Shown: positions 17,583 through 26,699, counted from the stretch's first letter. The stretch: 64,000 nucleotides of DNA from JAHTBL01 sp038532735 (GCA_038532735.1 JBCBAC010000002.1:1-64000); one strand, 5' to 3'. Translations and numbers: made by a program. The notes: a model not told the origin generated them from the sequence alone.

Positions 17583-17600
17583 TAGTTTAACGCTAAACTA
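17583..17600. promoter_or_regulatory. Palindrome upstream of malic enzyme
   Basis: TAGTTTA and TAAACTA form perfect 7-bp arms around ACGC. It ends 21 bases before the maeB start and just before the GGGAGGAGA ribosome site, so it overlaps the 5' untranslated region or promoter. It is a likely repressor site; the binding protein is unknown. Confidence 0.55.
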
Positions 17601-17621
17601 AATTCGGGAGGAGACATAGAG

Positions 17622-19901
17622 ATGACGGAATCCGCAAAAGACAGCTTCCGAAAGGCCGCGCTGGACTATCACGAGTTCCCAAAGCCCGGGAAACTTGAAA
17701 TCCGCGCGACAAAGCCTTTGGCCAACGGTCGCGATCTGGCACGGGCCTATTCGCCCGGCGTGGCTGAAGCCTGTTTGGAAATCAAATCCGACCCGTCGAC
17801 GGCCTCCCGCTATACGGCACGCGGTAACCAAGTGGCCGTTGTCACCAATGGCTCCGCTGTCTTGGGGTTGGGCAATATTGGGGCGCTGGCCTCAAAGCCC
17901 GTGATGGAAGGCAAAGCGGTTCTCTTCAAGAAATTCGCTGACATCGACTGTTTCGACATCGAAGTGAACGAGGCCGATCCCGAACGGCTGGCCGATATCG
18001 TCTGCGCGCTGGAGCCAACCTTTGGTGCAATCAACCTTGAGGACATCAAGGCGCCCGACTGCTTTATCGTCGAAAAAATCTGCCGCGAGCGGATGAACAT
18101 CCCGGTCTTTCATGACGACCAGCACGGCACCGCCATTGTGGTGGGCGCGGCTGCAACGAATGCGTTGCGGATCGCGGGCAAGCGGTTCGAGGATATCAAG
18201 ATCGTCTCCACCGGCGGTGGGGCGGCGGGCATTGCGTGCCTCAACATGCTCCTGAAGCTTGGCGTGAAACGAGAGAATGTCTGGCTCTGCGATATTGACG
18301 GGCTGGTCTATCACGGGCGCACCAGCGAGATGACGCCGCAAAAGGCCGAATATGCGCAAGGGGACAGCCCCGCAACGCTGGACGATGTCATCGACGGGGC
18401 CGATCTGTTCCTTGGTCTGTCCGGCCCGAACGTGCTGAAGCCCGAAATGGTCGCCAAGATGGCCAAAGGCCCGATTATTTTCGCGCTGGCCAACCCGAAC
18501 CCCGAAATCACGCCAGAGGCCGCGCGCAAGGCCGCTCCGGATGCGATTATCGCCACGGGACGCTCCGATTTTCCCAACCAGGTCAATAACGTGCTGTGCT
18601 TCCCGTTCATCTTCCGCGGCGCGCTGGATGTCGGCGCGACCGAGATTAACGATGAGATGCAACTGGCCTGTATCGCGGGCATTGCCGAGCTCGCGCGTGC
18701 CACGACAAGTGCGGAAACAGCCGCGGCGTATCAGGGCGAAGAGCTGACCTTCGGCCCCGAATACCTGATCCCGAAACCGTTCGATCCGCGTCTGATGGGC
18801 GTCGTTGCAACGGCGGTCGCCAAGGCCGCTGGTGAAAGCGGCGTCGCTGCGCGCCCAGTTGAGGACCTGACCGCATATAAAGCAGCGCTCGATGGCTCCG
18901 TCTTCAAATCGGCGCTGTTGATGCGCCCGATCTTCCAGGCCGCGCGAACAGCCAAGCGCAAGATCGTCTTTGCCGAGGGCGAGGATGAGCGGGTGCTGCG
19001 CGCGAGCCAGGCGATCCTAGAGGAAACGACCGATCTGCCTATCCTCATTGGCCGCCCCGACGTCATCGCGGCGCGCTGCGAAAAGCTGGGCCTGTCGATC
19101 CATGTAGGCGATGATTTCGAGGTGGTGAACCCGGAAAACGACCCCCGCTATCGCCAGTATTGGGAGACCTATCACAATCTAATGGCCCGCAAAGGCGGCA
19201 CGCCCGATCTGGCCCGCGCGATCATGCGCACCAACACGACCGCCATCGGTGCCGTGATGGTGCATCAGGGCGATGCCGATAGCCTGATCTGCGGCACGTT
19301 TGGTCAATTCCTGTGGCATCTGAACTACATCCAACAGGTTCTGGGTACGGCTGAGCTGCACCCCGTGGGCGCGCTGAGCCTGATGATCCTTGAGGATGGC
19401 CCGCTTTTCATCGCCGACACGCATGTGCATCCCGAACCCACGCCCGCGCAGATCGCCGAGGCTGTGATCGGGGCGGCCCGCCATGTGCGCCGGTTCGGGC
19501 TGGAGCCGAACATCGCGCTTTGCTCGCACTCGCAATTCGGCAATCTGGATTGCGACACCGGGCGGCGGATGCGGGAGGCGCTTGCGATCCTCGACAGCGA
19601 ACCGCGTGATTTCACTTATGAAGGCGAGATGCATACAGACTCGGCGCTGGATGCCGAACTGCGGGCGCGCATTCTGCCGTGCTCACGCATGACAGGCGCC
19701 GCGAATGTGCTGATCTTTGCCAATGCAGATGCGGCCTCTGCCGTGCGCAACATCCTGAAAATGCGCGCGGGCGGGCTGGAGGTCGGGCCAATCCTGATGG
19801 GCATGGGCAACCGCGCCCATATCGTGACACCATCGATAACGGCGCGCGGCTTGCTGAACATGACAGCGCTCGCAGGCACGCCGGTCGCGCATTACGGGTG
19901 A
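17622..19901 (+). CDS. maeB: NADP-type malic enzyme fused to phosphotransacetylase-like domain
   Basis: The 759-residue protein has a malic enzyme half (1-430) that decarboxylates malate to pyruvate, with VFHDDQHGTAIVV, the dinucleotide fold STGGGAAGIACL and a C-terminal ALANPNPEITPE segment. The second half (440-759) resembles phosphotransacetylase. In this family the second half is usually not a working transacetylase but senses acetyl-CoA. The length is typical of MaeB. A GGGAGGAGA ribosome site and a palindrome precede it. It feeds pyruvate and NADPH during growth on C4 and acyl-CoA substrates, consistent with the propionate gene downstream. Confidence 0.95.
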   Translation: MTESAKDSFRKAALDYHEFPKPGKLEIRATKPLANGRDLARAYSPGVAEACLEIKSDPSTASRYTARGNQVAVVTNGSAVLGLGNIGALASKPVMEGKAVLFKKFADIDCFDIEVNEADPERLADIVCALEPTFGAINLEDIKAPDCFIVEKICRERMNIPVFHDDQHGTAIVVGAAATNALRIAGKRFEDIKIVSTGGGAAGIACLNMLLKLGVKRENVWLCDIDGLVYHGRTSEMTPQKAEYAQGDSPATLDDVIDGADLFLGLSGPNVLKPEMVAKMAKGPIIFALANPNPEITPEAARKAAPDAIIATGRSDFPNQVNNVLCFPFIFRGALDVGATEINDEMQLACIAGIAELARATTSAETAAAYQGEELTFGPEYLIPKPFDPRLMGVVATAVAKAAGESGVAARPVEDLTAYKAALDGSVFKSALLMRPIFQAARTAKRKIVFAEGEDERVLRASQAILEETTDLPILIGRPDVIAARCEKLGLSIHVGDDFEVVNPENDPRYRQYWETYHNLMARKGGTPDLARAIMRTNTTAIGAVMVHQGDADSLICGTFGQFLWHLNYIQQVLGTAELHPVGALSLMILEDGPLFIADTHVHPEPTPAQIAEAVIGAARHVRRFGLEPNIALCSHSQFGNLDCDTGRRMREALAILDSEPRDFTYEGEMHTDSALDAELRARILPCSRMTGAANVLIFANADAASAVRNILKMRAGGLEVGPILMGMGNRAHIVTPSITARGLLNMTALAGTPVAHYG

Positions 19902-19905
19902 GTCG

Positions 19906-19923
19906 TTGCAAAACTTTGCAAAG
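19906..19923. promoter_or_regulatory. RamB/ScfR-like site A upstream of prpE
   Basis: TTGCAA and TTTGCAAA (19915-19922) lie 3 bases apart. The stretch AAAACTTTGCAAAG closely matches the site known for RamB of Corynebacterium. It begins 5 bases past the maeB stop. Confidence 0.65.
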
Positions 19924-19958
19924 TTCAGGCAACTATTCAGAATAATCCAATAAATCGG

Positions 19959-19984
19959 CGGGTTTGCAAAAATTTGCAAACCCG
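19959..19984. promoter_or_regulatory. RamB/ScfR-like site B: 26-bp perfect palindrome
   Basis: Two 12-base arms, CGGGTTTGCAAA and TTTGCAAACCCG, flank a central AA. It contains two TTTGCAAA boxes. A further half-match, TGCAAATTTT, follows near 19998. There is no T-run, so a terminator role is less likely than protein binding. It lies about 115 bases before the prpE start. Confidence 0.75.
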
Positions 19985-20097
19985 TCAGAACCAGAACTGC
20001 AAATTTTCCGCGCTAATCGGTCGCTGCTAACGGTAACTGACTTGCCGTGATGGCCCCTGCCCTCCTAAATGCGCCCGACTTGGAGGAGACTACTACG

Positions 20098-21987
20098 ATG
20101 ACCTATGCCGCGATCTACCAGAGCTGGAAAGACGACCCCGAAGCCTTCTGGATGAAAGCGGCCGAGGCAATTGATTGGGACCAGCCCCCCTCCAAAGCGC
20201 TATTTGACGAGAACGCCCCGCTTTATCAATGGTATGTCGATGGCAAGGTGAACACCTGCTGGAACGCCGTTGACCGCCATGTGGAGGCCGGGCGCGGTGA
20301 TCAGATTGCCATCATCCATGACAGCCCGATCACCCATACCAAGCACGAGATCACCTACGCCGAGCTGCAAACACGCGTCGCCTCGCTGGCAGGCGCTTTG
20401 CGGGCCAAAGGCGTGGAAAAAGGTGACCGCGTTCTAATCTACATGCCGATGGTGCCCGAAGCGCTGGAGGCGATGCTGGCCTGCGCGCGCATCGGCGCGG
20501 TGCATTCGGTTGTCTTTGGCGGGTTCGCCGCGAACGAGCTGGCCGTGCGGATCGACGATGCGCAGCCGAAATGCATCATCGCCGCGTCCTGCGGCTTGGA
20601 GCCGGGCCGCGTCGTGCATTACAAACCCTTGCTTGACGGCGCGATAGAGCAATCCACCCACAAGGTCGATTTCTGCGTCATCTTTCAACGCGAGCAAGAG
20701 GTCGCCAAGCTGGAAGAGGGCCGCGATGTCGATTGGCATGCCTTCCAATACGGCGTCGAGCCTGCGGAGTGTGTCCCGGTTGAGGGCAGTCACCCCGCCT
20801 ATATCCTTTACACTTCGGGGACGACGGGCGCGCCCAAAGGCGTTGTGCGCCCCACAGCCGGGCATCTGGTCGCCCTGAACTGGACGATGAAGAACATCTA
20901 CAACGTGGACCCGGGCGATGTGTTCTGGGCTGCGTCCGATGTCGGCTGGGTCGTGGGGCATTCCTATATCTGCTACGCGCCGCTGATCACCGGAAACACC
21001 ACGATTGTGTTCGAGGGCAAGCCCGTCGGCACGCCCGATGCCGGCACTTTCTGGCGCGTCATTTCCGAGCATAAGGTGAAGTCCTTTTTCACCGCGCCGA
21101 CAGCTTTCCGCGCAGTGAAACGCGAGGACCCCAAAGGCGAGTTCGTCAAGAAATACGATCTGTCTTGTCTTGAGCAGGTCTATTTGGCTGGGGAGCGCGC
21201 CGATCCGGACACCATTGAATGGGCGCAGGATCAGTTGGGTGTGCCGGTCATCGACCACTGGTGGCAGACCGAGACGGGGTACGCCATCGCCGCCAACCCG
21301 CTGGGGATCGAAAAACTGCCGATCAAGCTGGGCTCCCCCGCGGTGCCAATGCCGGGCTTTGATGTGCAAATCCTCGATGAGGCAGGTCACCAGATGGGGC
21401 CGAATGAGCTGGGCGCGATTGCGATCAAGCTGCCCCTGCCCCCGGGCACGTTGCCGACGCTATGGAATGCTGAAGAACGCTTCAAGAAAAGCTATCTGCA
21501 GCAATTCCCCGGCTACTACGAGACGGGCGATGCAGGCATGATCGATGAGGATGGATACCTTTACATCATGGCGCGCACCGATGACGTGATTAATGTTGCG
21601 GGCCACAGGCTTTCGACGGGTGCGATGGAAGAGGTGCTGGCCGCCCACCCGGATGTCGCAGAATGCGCCGTGATCGGGGTGACCGATCAACTCAAAGGGC
21701 AGCTGCCTATGGGGTTCTTGTGCCTCAACAGCGGCAGCGACAAGCCGCATGCAGAGGTCGTGGATGAGGTCGTCAAGATGGTGCGCAGCAAGATTGGCCC
21801 CGTGGCCGCGTTCAAGCTGGCTTGCGTCGTGGACCGTCTGCCCAAGACGCGTTCGGGCAAGATCCTGCGCGGCACGATGGTCAAAATCGCCGATAACGAA
21901 GATTTCAAGATGCCGGCGACCATTGATGATCCCGCGATCCTTGATGAGATCCGCACTGCATTGGAAGCGATGGGCTACGCGAAATAA
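20098..21987 (+). CDS. prpE: Propionyl-CoA synthetase
   Basis: The 629-residue AMP-forming ligase activates propionate (and probably acetate). It has the ACAS N-terminal domain, YTSGTTGAPKG at 238-248, the WWQTETGYAI segment and the catalytic lysine in PKTRSGKILRG near 590. Overall form (short N-terminus starting MTYAAIYQSW) matches PrpE rather than the longer acetyl-CoA synthetases. The start is fixed by GGAGGAG at 20082-20088. TTTGCAAA-type palindromes upstream point to control by a short-chain acyl-CoA regulator. No prpBCD genes are here; MeaB at 49107 suggests the methylmalonyl-CoA route. Confidence 0.93.
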   Translation: MTYAAIYQSWKDDPEAFWMKAAEAIDWDQPPSKALFDENAPLYQWYVDGKVNTCWNAVDRHVEAGRGDQIAIIHDSPITHTKHEITYAELQTRVASLAGALRAKGVEKGDRVLIYMPMVPEALEAMLACARIGAVHSVVFGGFAANELAVRIDDAQPKCIIAASCGLEPGRVVHYKPLLDGAIEQSTHKVDFCVIFQREQEVAKLEEGRDVDWHAFQYGVEPAECVPVEGSHPAYILYTSGTTGAPKGVVRPTAGHLVALNWTMKNIYNVDPGDVFWAASDVGWVVGHSYICYAPLITGNTTIVFEGKPVGTPDAGTFWRVISEHKVKSFFTAPTAFRAVKREDPKGEFVKKYDLSCLEQVYLAGERADPDTIEWAQDQLGVPVIDHWWQTETGYAIAANPLGIEKLPIKLGSPAVPMPGFDVQILDEAGHQMGPNELGAIAIKLPLPPGTLPTLWNAEERFKKSYLQQFPGYYETGDAGMIDEDGYLYIMARTDDVINVAGHRLSTGAMEEVLAAHPDVAECAVIGVTDQLKGQLPMGFLCLNSGSDKPHAEVVDEVVKMVRSKIGPVAAFKLACVVDRLPKTRSGKILRGTMVKIADNEDFKMPATIDDPAILDEIRTALEAMGYAK

Positions 21988-22002
21988 CGCGCATGGCGCA
22001 GG

Positions 22003-22018
22003 CTGACTTTTAGACAGG
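22003..22018 (+). repeat. Third copy of the 16-bp motif
   Basis: CTGACTTTTAGACAGG is identical to 7059-7074. It begins 16 bases after the prpE stop and 80 bases before the Hpt-like gene. Confidence 0.8.
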
Positions 22019-22097
22019 TTGGCGGGAGCCTCCCTCCTGGGGTATCACCAAGTAGTTCAACCCAAACGTGTGGGTCTGAACCTTGTAACCAGAGGGT

Positions 22098-22754
22098 ATG
22101 ATGCGCCAGACGAGTGAACGTGAGATCTTTGCAGAGCCTTTGACGAGCCAAAGCCTGCACCCAGAAGACACACTTGCCAGCACGCCCGTGCCGAATTTCG
22201 GTTTTCCGTTGGAAGCCGCGTTTGCGCAGCTTGAAGGCTATGCCCGCCATCTTGTGGGCCAAGGCAATGACCCGCATTGCAAGATGCAACTGGAGCGTGT
22301 TCGCACCGCAGCTCTTGATCTGGCAGCCGCAATCACAAGCGATATGTTGAACGCGAAAAGTCCCGCGCAGGGTGGCGGCACCGTGCGGCGCACCAGCCAG
22401 CCAGCCTTGATTGACGTGGGCCAGCTTGAAGCGCTGCTCAGCATGGCAGGCTCCGCCCATCGCGACAAGCTTTTGAGCCAGCTCGCCATTGATTTGAGCG
22501 ACGCGCGCGAGACCCTTTTGACCGGCAGTCTGGACAGTGCCACGCGCGCAGCCGCGTCGTCTGCCATGTCGGTGGCAGAGGCGATTGGCGCGCAACGTGC
22601 CGCCCGTCTTGCGCAAGATCTGCTGGATGGTCTGGATCAGCGTGACACGCGCAAATGCGGGATCGTGGCCGATATGCTTTGTGCCGATCTGGCAGAGCTG
22701 ATCGGTTTGCTGGCCGACCTGACACCCGTGGCGAACCGACACGCGGCCGAATGA
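22098..22754 (+). CDS. Hpt-like protein lacking the phospho-accepting histidine
   Basis: The 218-residue protein is mostly helical. Its C-terminal half (about 104-208) fits the four-helix Hpt pattern. In the segment AAASSAMSVAEAIGAQRAARL the position of the conserved histidine (AAHSLKG in the family) is Ser154, while the following IGA and helix spacing are kept. It overlaps the NtrC-like regulator gene by 4 bases (ATGA), so the two are made together. The Hpt call is by pattern only; a role as a non-phosphorylated partner is inference. The first 35 residues look disordered. Confidence 0.5.
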   Translation: MMRQTSEREIFAEPLTSQSLHPEDTLASTPVPNFGFPLEAAFAQLEGYARHLVGQGNDPHCKMQLERVRTAALDLAAAITSDMLNAKSPAQGGGTVRRTSQPALIDVGQLEALLSMAGSAHRDKLLSQLAIDLSDARETLLTGSLDSATRAAASSAMSVAEAIGAQRAARLAQDLLDGLDQRDTRKCGIVADMLCADLAELIGLLADLTPVANRHAAE

Positions 22755-24016
22755 CGACCCCTATCCTTCTGATCGAGGGCACCGCGAGCCTGCGGATGGT
22801 CTATCGCTCTATTCTGGAGCGGGCGGGCAACACGGTTTGCTGTGCAACAAGCCTCTCTGAAGGGCTGTCGCTTTATCACGAGGCGCCGCCCTGCGTTGTG
22901 ATCCTCGACGGAATGCTGGACGGTGCCGATCAAGAGGCGGTGCTGCGTCATCTACAATCGGCCCATCCGGGCACCAAAGTACTGCTGACACTGCCGCAGA
23001 CCATTCTGCGCACGCGCCCCGAGCAGGTGAATCACAGCGTTTTCGACATTCTGGTGAAGCCCTTCAACGATATCCGCCTTCTGGCCGCGGTCGCAGATGC
23101 CCGCACAGAAATTCTGCGCGCGCGGTTGGCCAAGAACAGCCAAGGCGGGCAGCGATTGCCCCTATCCTTGATCGGCAACAGCGCCGCGATCACCAAGCTG
23201 CGCGAGCGGCTGGATGCGTTCGTGCAATCCACGGCACCCGTGATGATCACCGGCGCAGAAGGCACCGGCAAATCCGATTGCGCGCAGCATCTGCATGCCC
23301 AGCGCCGCATCACGATGCCGGGCGCATTGCTGGGTGTCGTGTGCCGCACCGCCACGCCCGACAGCCTCAAAACACTGCTTGAAGGCGCAGGGGCGGGGGA
23401 TACCCTTCTGCTGCATGAGGTCGACCGGCTTTCCGCCCCCACGGCCGAGCTGTTGCTGGCGCGGATCAAGTCCGGCGCTTTGCCCGTGCGGGCCGTGATC
23501 TCGACCGTCGAGGGATCAGTTCTTGATGCGTTGGAGCGCGCAGCCTTCTCGACCGAGTTGATCCACCGTCTGAATGCCCTGCCGCTCAACTTGCCGACGC
23601 TTAGCCAGCGCCAAACGGATATCACCCAGATCGCCGAGGCAGCTTTGCCAGAGCTGTGCGCGGTTGAAAACCGAGGGCCCATGAGCCTGACGCCAGAGGC
23701 CGCGACAGAGCTTTTGCGTCACAACTGGCCGGGCAACATCCCCGAGCTGATAAATGCATTGCGCCAGATCGTTGTGCTGCACAGCGGGCCACAGATCACG
23801 GGTGACATGATCCGCGACCTGCGCGAGACGACACAACCGCTTGTAGAGGAAGAAAACCCGGCGCTGTTGGGTCAGACATTGGCCGATATCGAACGCACGG
23901 TGATCGAGCATACGATCCGGCAGTATGATGGCTCCGTGCCTAAAGCGGCGAAGTCGTTGGGCGTCTCGCCTTCCACCCTTTATCGCAAACGCGAAACCTG
24001 GGACGCCGACGCCTAG
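22751..24016 (+). CDS. NtrC-like response regulator with degenerate receiver and AAA domains
   Basis: The 421-residue protein has a receiver domain (1-115) with D53 and K103 but E9-G10 in place of the acidic pair; an AAA+ domain with Walker A GAEGTGKS (168-175) and an altered Walker B LLLHEVD (219-225, usually LFLDEI); and a Fis-type helix-turn-helix at about 385-415 (IRQYDGSVPKAAKSLGVSPS). The GAFTGA loop needed for sigma-54 contact is missing (GALLGVV near 191). It therefore probably does not activate sigma-54 polymerase, as known for Rhodobacter NtrC. The start is at the ATGA overlap, not the longer frame. Confidence 0.85.
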   Translation: MTTPILLIEGTASLRMVYRSILERAGNTVCCATSLSEGLSLYHEAPPCVVILDGMLDGADQEAVLRHLQSAHPGTKVLLTLPQTILRTRPEQVNHSVFDILVKPFNDIRLLAAVADARTEILRARLAKNSQGGQRLPLSLIGNSAAITKLRERLDAFVQSTAPVMITGAEGTGKSDCAQHLHAQRRITMPGALLGVVCRTATPDSLKTLLEGAGAGDTLLLHEVDRLSAPTAELLLARIKSGALPVRAVISTVEGSVLDALERAAFSTELIHRLNALPLNLPTLSQRQTDITQIAEAALPELCAVENRGPMSLTPEAATELLRHNWPGNIPELINALRQIVVLHSGPQITGDMIRDLRETTQPLVEEENPALLGQTLADIERTVIEHTIRQYDGSVPKAAKSLGVSPSTLYRKRETWDADA

Positions 24017-24789
24017 ACGAACTGTTCCTGGATCAGCCGTTCCTCAAGCCCATGGCCGGGATCAAAAAGGATGCGGTGAGCAATCTTCGGCTCGCTTCGA
24101 ATTTCAACCGACAGCACGTCTTTCACCGCGCGGCTGTCGGCCTCGGCCATGACAGGGCGTTTCTTGGGCTGGATCACATCAAACCGGACATGGGCGGTTT
24201 TGGGCAAGAGCGCGCCCCGCCAGCGACGGGGCCGAAAGGCCGACATCGCGGTCAGCGCTAGTACATCAGCGCCGATCGGCAGGATCGGCCCATGCGCAGA
24301 ATAGTTATAGGCGGTGGAGCCTGCGGGCGTGCTGACCAAAGCCCCGTCGCAGACCAGCTCATCCATGCGCACTTGCCCGTCAACAGAGATGCGCAGCTTG
24401 GCCGCCTGCGGCCCCGCACGCAGTAGCGACACCTCGTTGATGGCCAGACCGTCATGAATGGTGCCATCGCTGGTGACCGCTTTCATGGCGAGCGGATTGA
24501 TCACCTCTTCCTCCGCGGCGGAGATACGCTCCAGAAGCGCGCCCTCGCCATACTCGTTCATCAGAAACCCAACGGTGCCGCAATTCATGCCGTAGACCGG
24601 GACATCCAGCGACTGCGTGCCGTGCAGCGTTTGCAGCATGAAGCCGTCGCCCCCAAGCGCCACGATCACGTCTGCCTCGGCGGCTGGCGTATCGCCATAC
24701 CGCTCTGTCAGCGCTTTGCGGGCGGCGACAGCGATATCGGCATCGCTCGCATGGAAGGCAATTTTGGGCAGGCCATGGGTCTTGGACAT
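24013..24789 (-). CDS. nadK: NAD kinase
   Basis: The 258-residue enzyme phosphorylates NAD to NADP. It has VIVALGGDGFMLQT with the GGDG catalytic motif, the NEVSLLR segment and the TPAGSTAYNYSAHGPIL signature. The start at 24789 (MSKTHGLPKIAF) is preferred over 24843, which adds a non-homologous stretch. Its end overlaps that of the response-regulator gene by 4 bases on the opposite strand. It is divergent from glyA. Confidence 0.95.
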   Translation of the reverse strand: MSKTHGLPKIAFHASDADIAVAARKALTERYGDTPAAEADVIVALGGDGFMLQTLHGTQSLDVPVYGMNCGTVGFLMNEYGEGALLERISAAEEEVINPLAMKAVTSDGTIHDGLAINEVSLLRAGPQAAKLRISVDGQVRMDELVCDGALVSTPAGSTAYNYSAHGPILPIGADVLALTAMSAFRPRRWRGALLPKTAHVRFDVIQPKKRPVMAEADSRAVKDVLSVEIRSEPKIAHRILFDPGHGLEERLIQEQFV

Positions 24790-24978
24790 CGGGCGAAGCC
24801 TTTGAAGTTTCGTGAAAACATTGCGCGTCAGCACCGGAAACACAAGTCGCCTATCGGCAGCAAGCGGTCGCTGTTAGCACGCATCTGCGCCAGAAAAAGG
24901 GTTTTTTGCCCTAGGGGAATGCGATAAACGCTGCCTCAACGACCTTGGACTGCACATCTCTGCTCAGGAGCATACCTT

Positions 24979-26274
24979 ATGAACGCGCCACATCGTGACG
25001 ACGGATTTTTCACTGAAACGCTCGCCAGCCGCGACCCCGAACTCCACAAGGCCACCCAGCTTGAACTGGGCCGCCAACGTGACGAGATCGAGCTGATCGC
25101 GTCCGAAAACATTGTGTCCGCTGCGGTGATGGAAGCCCAAGGCGGCGTGATGACGAACAAATACGCCGAAGGTTATCCGGGTCGTCGCTATTATGGTGGG
25201 TGTCAGTATGTCGACATTGCCGAAGAGCTTGCGATTGAGCGCGCCAAGCAGCTGTTTGAATGCGGCTTTGCCAATGTGCAGCCCAATTCCGGCTCTCAGG
25301 CCAACCAGGGTGTGTTCCAGGCGCTTTTGCAGCCCGGTGACACGATTCTCGGCATGAGCCTTGATGCAGGCGGCCACCTGACCCACGGCGCCAAGCCGAA
25401 CCAGTCGGGCAAGTGGTTTAACGCCATCCAATATGGCGTGCGCGAAGACACGCTGGATGTGGATTACGACCAGCTCGCCGCCCTTGCACACGAGCATAAG
25501 CCGAAGATGATCATCGCGGGCGGCTCGGCCATCCCGCGTCAGTTGGACTTTGCCAAGTTCCGCAAGATCGCAGATGAAGTTGGCGCTTACCTGCTGGCAG
25601 ACGTTGCGCATTTTGCAGGCCTGATTGCTGCAGGCGTCTACCCCTCCCCGTTCCCCCATGTGGATGTGGCTACGACGACAACGCATAAGACCTTGCGCGG
25701 CCCGCGTGGCGGCATGATCCTCACCAATGACGAGGCAATGGCCAAGAAGTTCAACTCCGCCATCTTCCCCGGCATTCAGGGTGGACCCCTCATGCATGTG
25801 ATCGCCGCAAAAGCCGTGGCCTTTGGCGAGGCGCTGCGCCCCGAGTTTAAAAGCTATCAGCAGCAGGTCATCAAGAACGCCCAAGCCATGGGTTCTGCTT
25901 TGATGGATGGCGGGCTGAACCTTGTCACCGGCGGCACCGATTGCCACGTGCTGCTGGTCGATCTGCGCCCCAAGGGCGTGAAAGGCAACGCGACCGAGAA
26001 AGCTCTGGGTCGCGCGCACATCACTTGCAACAAGAACGGCATCCCCTTTGACACCGAAAAGCCGATGGTGACGAGCGGGATCCGCCTCGGCTCCCCCGCG
26101 GGCACAACGCGCGGCTTTGGCGAGCCAGAGTTCCGCGAAATCGGTCAGTTGATCGTGGAAGTGGTCGACGGGTTGGCTGCTAATGGTGAAGAAGGCAACA
26201 GCGCTGTGGAGGAGGCTGTGAAGGCCAAGGTCTCCCGGCTTTGCGGGGCGTTCCCGATCTATCCGAACCTGTAA
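24979..26274 (+). CDS. glyA: Serine hydroxymethyltransferase
   Basis: The 431-residue PLP enzyme moves a one-carbon unit between serine and tetrahydrofolate. The PLP lysine is in TTTTHKTLRGPRGG, and ENIVSAAVMEAQGGVMTNKYAEGYPG is in the expected N-terminal place. A CAGGAG ribosome site precedes ATG. Length and motifs are fully typical. It is a single gene between a promoter region of about 190 bases and a strong terminator. Confidence 0.98.
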   Translation: MNAPHRDDGFFTETLASRDPELHKATQLELGRQRDEIELIASENIVSAAVMEAQGGVMTNKYAEGYPGRRYYGGCQYVDIAEELAIERAKQLFECGFANVQPNSGSQANQGVFQALLQPGDTILGMSLDAGGHLTHGAKPNQSGKWFNAIQYGVREDTLDVDYDQLAALAHEHKPKMIIAGGSAIPRQLDFAKFRKIADEVGAYLLADVAHFAGLIAAGVYPSPFPHVDVATTTTHKTLRGPRGGMILTNDEAMAKKFNSAIFPGIQGGPLMHVIAAKAVAFGEALRPEFKSYQQQVIKNAQAMGSALMDGGLNLVTGGTDCHVLLVDLRPKGVKGNATEKALGRAHITCNKNGIPFDTEKPMVTSGIRLGSPAGTTRGFGEPEFREIGQLIVEVVDGLAANGEEGNSAVEEAVKAKVSRLCGAFPIYPNL

Positions 26275-26294
26275 GCCTTTGTGAAATAAGCAAG

Positions 26295-26321
26295 AACGGC
26301 CTGCCTCGCGCGGGCCGTTTT
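26295..26321 (+). terminator. Terminator after glyA
   Basis: A 10-bp stem (26295-26304 with 26310-26319, one T-G pair) with a CTCGC loop ends in TTTT, 20 bases after the glyA stop. It also precedes the end of the convergent gene at 26334. Confidence 0.85.
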
Positions 26322-26333
26322 GCGTTTAAGGCG

Positions 26334-26699
26334 CTAGATCAGCCCGCGCCATCTGAGGACAAAAAGCGACAGCGCGAACAACACGATCAGCCCAAAGGCA
26401 AGCGGGCCAAGGATGCTGAGGATACCGTCAATGACACGGTCCCTTGGGTTGATCTCTTCGACAAACCGCTTGAGGTCGCGGTGGCCCGCCTCCACCCGCG
26501 CGATGTCGATCTGTTTGGCGAGCTTTGGCGTCAGCTCCATATGCTGCGCGAGGGCGATATACTCGCCCTCCACCCGCAGCCGGCGCGGCACCCGGCGCCC
26601 GGCCTTGCGCAGCGCATGATGCAGATCGCGCGCACGGAAGCGCAGCCGCTCTTGCAGCAACGCACTTAACTCGTCCGCTTTGGCCCCGACATCCCCCAT
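26334..26699 (-). CDS. Small membrane protein, unknown function
   Basis: The 121-residue protein has a basic, helical N-terminal part (LLQERLRFRARDLHHALRKA and RRVPRRLR) and one long hydrophobic stretch at about 92-116, followed by RWRGLI. It probably has its N-terminus in the cytoplasm with a C-terminal anchor. I do not recognise the family; similar small proteins seem common in roseobacters. It is divergent from the hydrolase gene and convergent with glyA. Confidence 0.7.
   Translation of the reverse strand: MGDVGAKADELSALLQERLRFRARDLHHALRKAGRRVPRRLRVEGEYIALAQHMELTPKLAKQIDIARVEAGHRDLKRFVEEINPRDRVIDGILSILGPLAFGLIVLFALSLFVLRWRGLI

Noticed and set aside
19959..19984. The 26-bp palindrome after maeB as a terminator
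   Set aside because: There is no T-run and the TTTGCAAA boxes recur at site A, which fits protein binding better.
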